NCBI GenBank assembly: GCA_003255025.1
Contig: QANY01008329.1
Location: 509,151-573,150 of the forward strand
From: Datisca glomerata
Lineage: Eukaryota; Streptophyta; Magnoliopsida; Cucurbitales; Datiscaceae
DNA length: 64,000 nucleotides
Direction: 5' to 3'
Shown: positions 23,080 to 35,479 of the stretch, in pieces
Position numbering within the stretch: position 1 is the stretch's first letter
Layout: every line of letters starts with the position of its first letter
Notes under the pieces: generated by a model
What the model was told of the DNA's origin: nothing
Database searches by the model: none
The model's input: only the letters and a program-made list of their open reading frames with translations
Made by a program: the position numbers and the translations under genes

Positions 23080-23632
23080 GACCTTATTTGGTTGCCAGTA
23101 CTGGATAGTAATAAAAGACTGGATAATACTATTTTAGTACTATCATGCGTTCGACTTGACAGTCTGTCCAGATTAACTAATACAGTGGGACTAAATAGTA
23201 CTCATATCACCGTATTAACTACTACGATCCTCATCACTGGGACTCGGCTGGACTAAGAGCTCCAAATGAAATTTTCTTATGATGAGCTATTTTTCACGTA
23301 TTTATATAATATTCATATTTTATTTAATAATTGAATGTATCTATTAATTTCTTTATATATTTTAAAGAAATTTTAATAATGGAATGTGTTGTCTATTTGA
23401 AAATATGAAATATTTTTGTTTGTGATAAAAAATGTAAAATAACATGTAGTTTCAAGAATAAATGATAAAAGACAATTTTACAATCTAGTACTATCATGTA
23501 TCAAACAATGTATAAGTATATAGTATTTTAAACGATATAACACCAAAAATTGGACTACAATATTTAATTCAATATAATACAGTATAATTCGATAGATTTA
23601 GTATAATACTATCCTGACTGCCTAACGAGACC
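23080..23632. mobile_element. Harbinger-type MITE, 553 bp
   Basis: Left end GACCTTATTTGGTTGCCAG; right end in reverse complement GGTCTCGTTAGGCAGTCAG, followed on both sides by GGATAGTA-like words. TAA lies directly outside both ends (23,077-23,079 and 23,633-23,635). No coding capacity. It sits inside the remnant of the SIRE-like element, so it is younger. Confidence 0.75.
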
Positions 23633-23905
23633 TAATAGTCTTGATTTTCGAGAAATCACATGAAAAAAAATATTTTTTGAGGTGTGTATGCATTTTGAAA
23701 ATTTCATATTTTTTAATTTGAAAAATGCATACATTGAGAGGAATATTTTGAAAAAAGGACATGTTCAATTCCTTTTTACGATTCTAAAAGGGGAGAAACA
23801 TAGTTTATTGCAAAGGGGGTGACTTTCTAATTTTTTAAAATTTAGAAATATTATTGCATATGCTTAGGGGAGTTTATAGTTAATATATTTCATGTAATCA
23901 ATTAT

Positions 23906-25103
23906 TTGTTGACTCTAGTTAATGTGATAATTTTGATGATGACAAATAATCTGCTGGATTAATACTTTATTTAGTGTATAGAAAAGTTATCAAATATAAT
24001 ATAAATACAAGAGATTATGAAAAATAATCCAGTGCTTCAATAAAAATATTACACAACAAACGATGATAGAAATTGTGAGTCCATAGGACTCAATACATCA
24101 CAAGAAGTTAACCAAAGAGAAAAAGAGTCAAGATCGACGAGTGAATTAGACCATATGAGAAAAGGAGACAAAATGCATTGAATATGGACTATTTTTTGTC
24201 AAACCAGTGAACTGGTGGAACAACCAGCTGACCCAGCTTAAACCGGTCCACCAATTGTTTCAAACTAGTCCACCGGTTGTTCCAAATCGGTTAACCTGTT
24301 TGCAAATTAGGAAAATTTCCTCAATTATTGTAACCGGTCCACCGGTTTCCCAAATCGATACACCATATTGCATAGTCATTTCCAATCTCAACACACCTCG
24401 CGATACCTCTCCACCCTCTCTAACAAAGATCTGTAGTGTTTTATATTTTTAGGCTTGTATTTTTCAGGGTTGATTTGAGAAAAATTCTACAGAGAATCTA
24501 GAAAATATTGTGAGTGAAAATTTACGAGATCAAGTTTTTAATTGAGTTACCAATTTTGTAAGAGATCAAAATCTCGATCGAGTTACATTGTCAATGTTTG
24601 ATTGACATTATAAACCAATAGAGTTTGTGAAGATTTGGTTTTCACCCGTAAGAAGATCATGAGAGAAAAATCTTCAAGGGAGGTCGTTGAAGCGTGGACA
24701 TAAGGATGTGCTATCAAGAACCACGTAGAAATATCACGTGCTAAATCTCTCTCTTCCATACTCTTTTTATGTACGTGGACTTTAATTTTATGCTATTTAC
24801 ATTCATCCACGTTATTATTTTGTAGTTTAACATTCTGCAACGTTATTACTTTATTTATTTGTTTTGCGCATTTTAGCTTTTGTATATTATTTATTGAATT
24901 CTTCACTTGTAGCTATTTGTGTTCCATTTTTTACTCTTCAATTACTACTTGAATTACTTTAATTTTTAATTGCACGTTTACTGTTATTCTTACTTGATTG
25001 ATTTACATTGTTGTCATTTTATAATTCAAGCAATTTATTTTTTCAAGTTCAACTTTTTTCTTTTTAACCGTTTTCTTATGAAAAAGTTGCCATATTGGTC
25101 CAG
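23906..25103 (+). repeat. SIRE-like right LTR
   Basis: Matches 21,112-22,236 along most of its length, including the AATCCAGT, CAATACATCACAAGAAGT and CCACCGGTTTCCCAAAT blocks. Confidence 0.78.
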
Positions 25104-25225
25104 CACCCATTCTTCATGCTATATTTTGTGGGTTTTTATTTCATCCGGACATTCTAGCTCAAGCCCGACACTAATATCGATACACTAAACTCACTTTTTC
25201 AGTGTACGAAACAAAAACCATTACA

Positions 25226-26522
25226 TTTTGAGTCTTTGACGACTCCGTCAGAGGGTTAATTTGTATATCTTATAATGGCTCATGAAATGAGAGTGTCTGA
25301 TGCACAAACTCCTTCCACGTAGAGTCAATCCTTGTGATAGAACCTCGAACCAGAATATCAATCCAAATCATGTCCAAGACAACCCCAATAACCCATAAAA
25401 TCTGCAATATGCACAATGAAAATCTCGGTCCGGAGGTAAAGAAACCTCCATTGAAGCTCTATATCAAAGCTTCCGTAAATGGACAAATCTAGGCCTAGCA
25501 CAACCACTCCTCAAGCATCACCTTATCCTCACCCAGGCCATCCATTTATCATTCCTTTTAGGAAAAGCAAAACAACAAAAGCTACCTAAGGCACCGATTT
25601 TTTATTTTTTAAGAATGCCCATATGGAGCACCATAGAAAACTCTTAAGAAAAATGTGATCCCCAAAGGAATAAAGAAAAAAAGGGGGCACTTGGTACGTG
25701 AAAGTACAAGCAAGACTCTGAGCCAAGACTTAACCTCCGTATCATGAGCTTTCTTTACACTCAAACCACCCCCATTTTTCACATCAAGAATTTTCCTTCA
25801 ACACAAACTTCTTTTTGGCCTCCGGAGCCACTTTCTACCAACAAGAGCAAAACATGAACTCAACACAAAATACATACAACCCACAGAACCAACAACAACC
25901 TAATCATGAGCATCTCATCTCAATCATGGTAACCGCTATTCTATCCCTGCAATGGGCCCAACCATAAATTGTTGAAATCGTAAAAAACTGAAGCAAAAGG
26001 TTATCGCCGTAGTAATTCATATCAATGGAAACCTCCTCCCTCTCTTTTCTTTTTTTCGCCTCCATGTCACCACACGGGAGGGATATGGGGACGTAAAAAA
26101 GGAGATCTTATCACGGAACGCCTCGAAATAATACCAGGAGCTGAAGATTCAATTGACCGAGATTCAGACTTGATGTTGTTAAAGTCTCTCATCGTTATTA
26201 TACTCTCAATATAACTTTTTTTTTTGTTTTAAGTTTCTCTTTCTCTTCTTCGCGGCTTTCCTCTGTTTTGTTGTATTTTGATTTGCATCTTCTTCTACAT
26301 AATACAGTATATTATTATATACTATAAAGTATATATCTATAAACTACGTAATATTTTAAGCTGGGGTTATTACGCGAATAAGATGATTTTCATCCCTTAT
26401 TAGTTAGGGCAATCTCATCTATTTACAATGCTTTTTAGGTTTTAAAGATGGATCATTATAAAATTCGATCATTTGTACAAATTACAATTTTTTTAGACAT
26501 TTTTTTCTTTATTTTCATATAA
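25226..26522 (+). other. Internal part of LTR element A, noncoding
   Basis: Begins with TTTTGAGTCTTTGACGACTC, the position expected for a primer-binding region. The remaining 1.3 kb has no gag or pol similarity I can see, so element A looks like a nonautonomous LTR element. Confidence 0.5.
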
Positions 26523-27801
26523 TGGCAGTCAAAAATCAAATGATACAAACAAGTTCAGTTAGCTAATATAAAAACAAGCCCAAAGAAATTGATTAGCTTG
26601 ATAGGCCGAAGATACGAACCAGGCATGGGCCACACATGATTAAAGACCAAAGTGACGATAAGGAACCATGTTCGGTTAAGAATACACAAAGCCTACATTC
26701 ATCCGAAGCAAATTAAAATTTCAGGGAAGAGTTGTAAAAAGAACCCACAGAATTGGAGGAAGAGAGAACGGAAAAATACCATTAAACTTACGGTTGGGAT
26801 TCGTCCCAAGAGGAAATGGGAACGTCGACGCTAAGAAACTTACATGAAGGGGAGAGGATGTAGGGCCACATGGGCATGGCCAATCAGCATGAGCCACGAC
26901 TCTATCCTTGGGGAATAAGACAACTACCAGTGGCACGCATAAGAAATTCTTAGTTCCCAACTTTGATCCAGAAAGATTCCCATCCACACCTATAAAAGGA
27001 AGGGCAATCAAAGCTCAAGGGGAAAATAGAGAGAGGCAGGCGAAACCACCATTGAAGCTCTGTAAAAGCTTCCACGCATGGAGGATCCAAGCTAGCTCAG
27101 CCATTCCCCAAGCATTTACCTGCCTTGTATTCTTCTTTTTCTTTCTTACTCCCTGCCTACATGTACGTATAACTAAATAGAAGAATATCCACTTAGTAAT
27201 TCAAACCCAAGCCCAAGCAATACATGTTGTTTTATGCATTCAGTTTTATTATTGGATCCGCCCATCTTATTCATGCAAAGCAGTCTAGTATTGAGCTATG
27301 AATGGATTATGAACTTTACTCCAGACGAATCGATGTTCATAATGACTTTCATTTTTTACTCTCGTATTTAGGTGTAATTCTGTTTTCATCCAGACATGTT
27401 TATTTTGATTTGACAGATTAACCCAAACCTCAAAATATATGAACGTGTTAAATTCACACATCCAACAAACAAAAAGGACCCTTAGATGGTTTTACTTCCT
27501 TAATTCGCTGTAGTCTAGAGAATGCACAGTGGTGTGGATTTACTGAAGATTGTCTTTCTCGCACGCACAGTCATCCATACATTGCACAACAATCCAAAAA
27601 ACAAGCCCGATTCAACATGGAGTTTAACATTCAACCAAAGAGGGGTCATAAGCCTTCTCCGGTGTCATAAATCCCAACACAACATTCATCCTATTTTTTC
27701 ATGGCTTTTCTTTGTTTAATTTAGATTCCTAGCCCAAGCCCAACATTGAAACATATATACTAAACCCACTTTGTCCAATGCACGAAAAAAAAGAACTCTT
27801 A
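26523..27801 (+). repeat. LTR of element A, right copy
   Basis: Uninterrupted counterpart of 19,895-25,225 in the same orientation; end inferred by alignment with CCATTACA of the left copy. Frames on both strands between 26,652 and 27,180 are chance frames in the LTR. Confidence 0.7.
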
Positions 27802-28516
27802 AAACTATATAGCAAAAAATGTTTTTATTAAATAGTTGTTGAGAAATATTAGAATCACTATAAGATTCATTTAGTTCACGCAATCTAAAATGATTATCAC
27901 AATTCAATTGTTGACAATTCAATTACGTGTAAATAAATTGTTTGTAAAATATGATTGTCATGTTTGGTTGTGCATGATAATCTATGAAGTGATAGATGAT
28001 AAATTATGATTTCTACGTTTGATATATTTTAACTTTTGTTGTAAATTTATATAGATAACAAGAAGTCATGTAAATGCCATTTTAGTTATATATTATCTAA
28101 AAAAATATTTTAACATTAATTTTAATTATTTTTTATTGATGTTTAAATAAATTAATAATGCTGGAATTTTCAAAAAAGCTAATTCCAATTATATTAAAAA
28201 ATAAGAGATATAATGAAAAATTATTATCTTGTGAAATTTTAACATTACTTTTTATTATCTTTATTAATATTTATATAAATTAATAATGTTAAACTAAACT
28301 TTCATAACGTTTATTTTAATTAAATTAATAAATGTGAGTGGCGGTGAGAGAAAGAAATGGTTTTTGCTTTATTTCATATGATGATACGAAAATAATTTTG
28401 TTTGATATTTGAATTGCAATTGCATTGTAAATTGTGATTGCTTCCATTTTCTACTGCAACACAATTGCCTCAAAAAATTACAAACTAAGATTGCATGTAA
28501 ATTAGAGTTGTAGTCT
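27802..28516. other. AT-rich stretch left of the Tat element
   Basis: No protein-like frame. Weak inverted similarity between 27,895-27,950 and 28,405-28,470 (ATCACAATT words) hints at an old MITE, but ends could not be fixed. Confidence 0.35.
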
Positions 28517-29075
28517 TGTTGTCATAAAAAATCTCAACAGTGAGGTGACCTGCAATCTCCTCTCCACATAGGGGCTCTCTCGGGCGAGAACTAGCACAAC
28601 ACAGACAAAGAACTCTAAGAAGAAGAGAATTGGGCGGTGGTTTCTTCGTCGAAGAGCCTTCGATGCCTAAGTCAGTATCCTGGAGAAATTTGAACAGAGT
28701 TTCACTTAGGACAAAATTGCTTACCTTGTACCGTTTGTGGATGTGGTATTTATACCTGAAGCTTTGGGGGAGGATGCATGGCGAATAAGTTTCGGGTGAG
28801 GTGATGACATTTCCTTGATATAACGAGTCGAGGTCCCCTGAGCTGACGTAAAAGAGGGTGCATTAAATGTTGATTTACCTTTAGTCACGTCGAACATGGT
28901 TGACATGGCCGTTTAGTGGCTGACTCAACACTTTATCATGGCGACTGAAGTCGACCGTGCCTGCCGCAAGGGAGAAAACATCATGTGGAGTGCTATTTTC
29001 AGTGAATAATAATGATGTCTAACACAAGAAAAGCTCACCCATATGTCAGATTCTCTTCTCAAGGCTTTTGTACTT
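28517..29075 (-). repeat. Tat element 3' LTR (minimum extent)
   Basis: Colinear with 58,405-58,791 plus 63,822-64,000, for example AATCTCAACAGTGAGG, CAACACTTTATCATGGCGAC and AATGATGTCTAACACAAG. The match stops only because the window ends, so the LTR probably reaches further right. Confidence 0.8.
28747..28754 (-). promoter_or_regulatory. LTR TATA box (minus strand)
   Basis: The minus strand reads GGTATAAATACC. Transcription from here would run toward 28,517, leaving about 200 bp of R/U5. In the other LTR the equivalent site (near 58,630) is degraded. Confidence 0.55.
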
Positions 29076-29965
29076 ACACTGGTTGGTGTCGACCGAGCTC
29101 CTTGGAGACTGATCTTGTTAGGTCAGTTCCCCTACCTTTTAGGAGCTCACTTCTTCAATCCATTTTCCTAGAGTGGTGTAGAGACCTCTTTCGTGGCCTT
29201 CCATGTGATGCTAGGCCATTGGTAGTTCGGGAGTACCATTAACAGTTGCCCCAATTTGAAGATTTGGTGGGAGCCATCCACACAAGTCTGAGGACTCCTT
29301 TGTCCAAGATCCCTCAAGATTTCCTTATTGTGATCGTTCATCGTATGTGTGATCATGGCCTTATTTCTTTTGAATCCCCACTGTCGGTTACACTTTGGGG
29401 ATGCAGTGATGACAACATACGGATGCATGAAGGAGAGGATGAATGGAAGAACGCCTGACCCTTTAATGTCATATGTCATTCTCTTAAACTTACGTCGTTT
29501 GAACGTCTGAGCTCACTTTATTGGCCCACGAGTGGACATAACCTTGACCGTTGGATTGACGCAATGGTCCTGATAGTCACATAGGTTGGGGCCCTATAAA
29601 TAGGTGGTCCCCCTTCTGTTCCCTCTAACATTTTTCCCCTCGAGAGACTCTGAAAACCTTCTCGAGAAAATCCTTCACCCTGTAGAGACAAAAGTTACTT
29701 CCTGTACTTGGTGTTGCCTTTTTTCCTTCCATCTTCCGCTCCTATTGTCTTCCGATTTTCCACCGAAGTGTGGCCGTGCAGTATGCTAATTTGGCCTCGC
29801 ATCTTCCTCCCCATTGGTCGTTCATCTTTGTTCCGTCATTCACTCATCATCATAAATTCACCGTGGTAAGTTATTTTCTCCCTGTCCGAGTCTTTTCTTT
29901 TACCTGTATTTTTTGCCTCCTTGATGTTTTATCATGCTTAAGGGCCCGCGGGGGGAGGGGGTTCG
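29076..29965 (+). other. Rest of Tat 3' region up to copia 1
   Basis: Either LTR or the leader of the antisense ORF; the border is not visible. The frames 29,604-30,060 have no recognised domain. Ends in a G-rich run and the target site GTTCG. Confidence 0.4.
29595..29602 (+). promoter_or_regulatory. TATA box facing the antisense ORF
   Basis: GCCCTATAAATAGG on the plus strand, with pyrimidine-rich leader sequence after it and a possible splice donor GTGGTAAGTTA near 29,862. It points toward the plus-strand extra ORF at 38,631, which before the copia 1 insertion would have been only a few hundred bases away. Promoter function is an inference. Confidence 0.45.
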
Positions 29966-31900
29966 TGTTGGAATATGTCCATAAAGTAGCGTGTAATAAC
30001 AATTTTTTTGTATTTAGTTATTTCTCAAACATTTGTATTACTGAATTTTTTTATGAATAAATTGATAATTTTATTTTAAATTAAAGCGTGTTTATAAATT
30101 ACTCAAGTCCTGGAACTATTGACAATAAAAGAAGAGTGAAGACAGAAGTGTCTCCAGCCGAACTCTTCTAAAAAAGTTCAGAACGATATTCGTAGTTTTA
30201 GGATCGATTGGGCAATCGAATTTGATTACGACTGTTAGGTTGAACCGTAGGATGTCAGTCTTGGGGCATATAAGCGGAGACTCAAATGGTTAACCTAGAC
30301 ATATTATGAACATGTTGAATAGAATGATAACAAATTAGTTTGGAGTCCAAAACCGTTTATCTAGCTCCAAATCTAATTGTTAAACTTTAAGAATATTTTT
30401 GTAATTACTTTAATTCTGAGGTGAATATGTAACTTGACTTGGTTAGTTGTAATCTTTGATATGTCAGATGAGCGAGTTTGAATTGACGGGCAATACCTCG
30501 ACTGTTGGGATTGTAATTTAATTAAGTGCAAGTTGTGTGATTCACAGTTATGAAAATTCGTGGTTGAATTACAAGTGCAACAATATCACCTTGTGATTTA
30601 TTGATGAATGTTTGAATAAATTAACTTGGCCAAGTATTCGATGAAATGAGTCATTGAATAAGACTTGTGAATTGTACGAGACAAGTCACTATAATATCTT
30701 TCGTATTCACAATCAATAAAGGAGTTAAGGAAATAATAACAAGAGGGCTAAAATGGTAATTTTACATTCCACTCTTATTACTGATATTCATGATGGGTAT
30801 TATGTTAAAATATTTCATGGACCGTGAAAGTAAATAGAGTTTATTTATACCAACCTAAAATGTAGCGTGCATGAATCGAGAGTTGAACTTATAGTGAAGT
30901 CGTACGATGTCTAATTAAATAGGTAGGTAATTTATGGAGATAAATTCACCGGGCATTTGAATCCTAAGTTTTGTTAATGTGAGTCCATTCGGTCTCAAAA
31001 ATAGTTCAGAGAATAGGAATAGAAATACAAACTAAGTTGGACCAACATGTGTTTTTTTGCCAAGCCATATTTCCTACACCTATATGTGATAGGTGATGTC
31101 ACTTAAGTTAGTTAAGTGTAATTATTATATTGAATTAATTAATTTATTATTTTTCAATTATTGGATCATTAGTTAAATAAAATAAATTAATTAATTAATT
31201 GATAGTGATCAATTATATTTATCAATTAGATTGATGAATTCTGATACAACTAAAACTCCAAGAGATCATGTAATTTTTGGCAAAAATAGATAATTAGGGG
31301 AATTTTTGAAAATTTTATAATATATGGGTATATTTGTAAATACCAAAAATTATATTTTGATAAATATATAATATTTATTTGATTGCAAATAAATAACAAG
31401 TATTAGATACAGTTGTTGTTATCAACACACAAAAAGAGAAAAAACATTTTCTCCTCTCACAACTGTTGCAACCGAAATTAATCTGAAGAAGGAAGAATTG
31501 ATTTTTCTTCTTCAATCATTTTGAGAGCTCACACTAAAATTCCTACGTAAAATTTTCTGAGCTATATTTTTGAAATTAACGGGTGATTTTTGGTGGACTA
31601 ATTTGGAAATCGTTCGTGGAAGATCAAGTTCGTGATTTAGATTTTAAAGCTTGAAAAATATGAAGAACGCTCGATGGAGTTCTACCAGTTCAGAAATTCT
31701 CTGATACATAGTAAATGTGAAAAATTACTTTCCCTTAATCTATTCGTTTTAATACCGTATATGCATGATCAAACTAAAACTAATTTTAAATTATTTAATA
31801 TGATTAAATAAGTTAAATCGATTTTTTTTATATTCCGCCCACGAACCGTTTGTGGTTCAAATCTATTTTTTTTAATTTTTGAAACTGATTGATCCTTGCA
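29966..31900 (+). repeat. Copia 1 left LTR, 1,935 bp
   Basis: TG...CA ends (TGTTGG...CCTTGCA). Same family as the LTRs at 36,939, 40,826 and 51,978. Confidence 0.9.
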
Positions 31901-31914
31901 ATTGGTATCAGAGT
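31901..31914 (+). promoter_or_regulatory. Copia 1 primer-binding site
   Basis: ATTGGTATCAGAG right after the LTR, complementary to the 3' end of initiator methionine tRNA. Confidence 0.85.
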
Positions 31915-33692
31915 GTATGTTTATAATTATGTATATAGATAATTTAAATGAATGTATCGTGAATTTTATGGATATTGGCATATGTTTGTATGGTAGATTC
32001 AAAATTATTTTTAATATGTTTTGTGATTAGATCCCAAACTATTGGCTCTAGACGTTTTGTTATTTAGAATTAATGTACGCTAAATTTGAGGCATATGAAA
32101 GAAAAAGTCAGTGGACCTGAATTGAATCATGACTATATAAGCTATTCTGATATTAAGATTCGATATAGCTGAAATCGTGTAATTATTGCAATTGTTGTAA
32201 GTTTTCAATTCGTTGTAAATTCATCATTGCATCGAAATCGTCACCTAAAATCACTCGAAACTGCCACCGAGAAGTCACCAGACAGCCACCGAGAATATGT
32301 CGGAAAGCGCTACCGTTCATGTCGGTATTGTTCACCACCGATACTGTTCATTTAGGTACTGTTCACCATTGGCCGCCGCTCACCGTCGCTCGCCGCTGCT
32401 GCCATGTGTTGTCCCTTACACGGTAGAGCCCTAATCAAATTAGGAAACCTACAAATTTTGAAAATCCATGGTTTTAGGAAACTTACGGTTTTTGAAATTC
32501 AAATTTTGAAATATAATTTCAAAATCAAATTTAGTCCATTATTTAATTTTAATTTAATTTGGTAAATTTTTCAACATTTGTATAATTGTAATTTTTTTAA
32601 AAATAAATCAATTTACTAATTGCTTGGTAATTTGTTTATCAAAGTAAAAATATGTTAGAAGATTGAAAAATATTTTTAAAAATGGGACTAATATTTTGTA
32701 AAGTGTTACAAAATAGTGAGACAAAATGGAGACGAATGAGCAAATTGCAGACTTCATGGAGATTAGTTCATAAACTAATTTGTAATTTATTTATTATTCT
32801 TTTATGAGTTATAATTAGAAATGAGCCATTATGGAGGTTAAATTTAAATGTATGATTTAATTTTAGTCGCACATCATCATATAATATGCCATATAGATGA
32901 TGGATATATGAATATCAAATTACCATGTAGCATGTACATGCATCATTGTAGATTAATTGATAATTGTTATTATTCAATTACAATGTGAAATTTATAATGG
33001 TTATGATTTTAAATTGAGATTTAAAATTAATAAAGGATTTATAAATTTCATCACGTTTTTCAAATTAATAAAAGTTATGTTTTTTTTTAAAACAACCAAA
33101 AATCTAATTTTTCTTTTCTCAAAAACTAAGTGGTAGGGTCGTTTACGTAGAAACGTTCCCAAAGTCTCCAACGCAAACTTGATCGTGCCATGAAAAAGGG
33201 TTAGAACAGCCCATAGCGGTCCTCACTTGAATGTGAGAAATTTTTGAATCGTGTCGCTTTGAGTCATTGAGTTGCTTGAGAAGCTAAGACTTCTAAAGGG
33301 AGTGGTGGGGTAGGGTCATCCCATAGACGGACTGTTAGTCCAGAGCAACCTTTAAAAGTCGATGTGTTGGTTCAACATTTTGACTGAAGCACATTGGAAC
33401 CCCCCATAAGGGCTAGCTAGTTAATGGGGCCAAGGTGACCAAAACCATTAGTGATTGGTTAAGTTAGATGTGGAGACATTTGAGCGTTAACCAAACGAGT
33501 GGAGTCTTGATGCGATAGGAGATAGTTTGGACTTCATCCTTCGATGAGACAAGCTGTCATTTTTATCGTAACATCATGGAGGAAAGTATTTTTTTATGAA
33601 TTTTAAAATATTTAGTAGTTGTATCATACATCATACTTTCTTAAACAATTGAGCAGTTATTTAGATCACTTTATTTATTTTTTTCAGTAATC
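31915..33692 (+). other. Copia 1 leader, noncoding
   Basis: About 1.8 kb without a real frame. The part 32,070-33,620 reappears in reverse complement in copia 2 (42,828-44,270). Confidence 0.7.
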
Positions 33693-34520
33693 ATGTCGCT
33701 ATCCTCTCTCTCAACTATTCTTAACGCAAACAAATTCAACGACAAAAATTATGTGGATTGAAAATGAAATTTTGATATCGTGTTGACGGTAGAAAAGAAC
33801 AAGTCGTGCTTACTACCCCATTGTCCCCTTGAGCCTATTGATGAATTTAGTCAAGAGGAGAATGATGTTTATGCTTCTTGGCTGCATTCTAATGAGATCG
33901 CCAAATGTTACATCTTGGACTCTATGAGCAATGTGTTGCAACAACAACATCAGAACTTTGAGACTGTCACTGCTATAATGTTGAACATCATTGAAATATT
34001 CAGAGATCAGGGTCGTCAAGGCAGCCATACAATTGTACATAACTTCATGAACTATACGATGGAACTGGAACCTCTGTCAGAGAACATATGATGCTAATAA
34101 TAAGTTATCTGAATAAGATGGAGATCAGATCATGGGTGCGGAGGTTGATGGTGAGACTAAGGTGGATATGATCCTAGAGACTTTGCCTAGTACCTTCGAG
34201 AACTTCAAACTTAATTATTTGACGAATAAGTTGAGGTACTCGCTTCCTGATATTATGTAGGTGTTTCAAGCTGCTGAGACTTTGTTTCTAAATGGAAAGA
34301 GGAAGACTGGAGAGCCTTCCATCTTTGGCGCCAAAAAGGAAACACTAGAGGAGGTCGTAATAAGGCTAAGAATTAGAACTCAAAAGTTGCAAATGGTAAG
34401 GGCACTGCAAGATGGACATGTTGTGAGACAAGTGTCATCACTGTGGAGTCGATAACCATTGGATATGCAACTGCCTGGATTATCTCTAGCAGATATCTTG
34501 GTCGAGTAACTCATTGTCCG
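33693..34520 (+). pseudogene. Copia 1 gag, broken
   Basis: Starts ATG with MSLSSLSTILNANKF; two stops follow within the first 30 codons. Further on it reads EENDVYASWLHSNEIAKCYI and FETVTAIMLNII, as in plant copia gag. A shifted frame near 34,432-34,475 gives the zinc knuckle CHHCGVDNHWICNC (CX2CX4HX4C). It would form the particle and package RNA if intact. Confidence 0.8.
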
Positions 34521-34834
34521 TATGGGGAATAGATCGCTAGTACTGGCCGTATCAGTAGGAACATGATAAAGATTCTCTATTTTTACATGATGTTAATGAT
34601 ATCCCAATTTTCAGGAAGAATTTTATTTCTATTGGTGCATTAATTGAGCAAGGATTGATCTTAAACTCATTGATAAAGATATTAGTATTTTTAGAAATGA
34701 ATGCCTAATTACTATTGTACACATATTTAATAAACTGTTTCATGTAAAACCAATAGTTCCAATGATATGTGACACTGAAGTGAATAATGATTCACAAAGG
34801 GATAATAAAAGGTTGAAATATGACTCAACCGATC

Positions 34835-35470
34835 TAACCTATTGTGGCAAGCCTTGGACATATTAGTCTGGACATGATTAAAAGACTTGTGAAGGATGGT
34901 CCTTTGCAATCTTTAAGTGTGGGTTCACTACCTACATGTGAATCCTATATAGAAGGCAAAATGACCAAGAGTTATTTTTCATCAAAAGATGAAAGAGCCA
35001 CTCAATGCCTTGAACTCATACATAGTGATGTATATGGGCCATGGAATATCCAAGCAAGGGGAGGTTATGAAAACTTCGTAACCTTCACTAACGACTACTC
35101 ACATTTTGGTCATGTTTGTCTAATGCATCAAAAGTTTGAAACCTTTGAAAAGTTCAATGAATATAAGACCTTAGTTGAAAAGAAATTAGAAAAATAAATC
35201 AAAACACTACAATATGATCATGGTGGAGAGTACTTGCTAGGAGAGTTCGAGGACTTTCTTAAGGAAGAAAGTATTCTTTCTCAACTTACAGCATCTGGGA
35301 TGCCACAACGAAATTGTGTGTCAGAGAGAAAGAATCAAACTCTGATGGGTATGGTTAGATCCATGATGAGTTACTCATCCTTCCCAAATTCGTTCGGGGG
35401 ATATGTCTCACTAACGGCGACATATATTCTGAACCAAGTTTCGTCAAAGACAACACCATAAGAAAGATGG
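34835..35470 (+). pseudogene. Copia 1 integrase, broken
   Basis: Reads LGHISLDMIKRLVKDG (GAG-pre-integrase), then HSDVYGPW with the first catalytic Asp, TLQYDHGGEYL with the second, and NCVSERKNQTLM with the Glu. The protease and the N-terminal zinc finger are largely lost. A stop separates the first two parts. Confidence 0.82.
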
Positions 35471-35479
35471 TATAGGTGA

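Larger units (their letters stand above)
21112..25103 (+). mobile_element. SIRE-like Ty1/copia element, internally deleted
   Basis: Two LTRs of about 1.1-1.2 kb (21,112-22,236 and 23,906-25,103) begin TTGTT..AC..CTA and share TTTGATGATGACAAATAAT and the ends CATATTGGTCC. A direct repeat CACCC (21,107-21,111 and 25,104-25,108) fits a 5-bp target duplication, and joining the flanks restores LTR A. The internal part is only about 1.67 kb and holds gag remains plus a MITE; protease and pol are gone. The GATGATGACA start is typical of SIRE/Maximus-type LTRs. Confidence 0.78.
19895..25225 (+). repeat. LTR of element A, left copy (split by a 4-kb insertion)
   Basis: Starts near TGTTAATGCC and ends near CCATTACA. 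It is colinear with 26,523-27,801 (shared blocks include TACATTCATTCAGAGCAAAT, AGCTCAAGGGGAAA, GGACCCAAGCTAGCTCA and TAGTTTAGTATTGAGCTATG-like words). At 21,112 it is interrupted and resumes at 25,104. Without the insertion it is about 1.34 kb. A leader-like GACGACTCCGTCAGAGGG follows the right end. Confidence 0.75.

Noticed and set aside
27895..28510. Possible MITE with ATCACAATT inverted words
   Set aside because: The inverted similarity is weak and no target duplication could be fixed.
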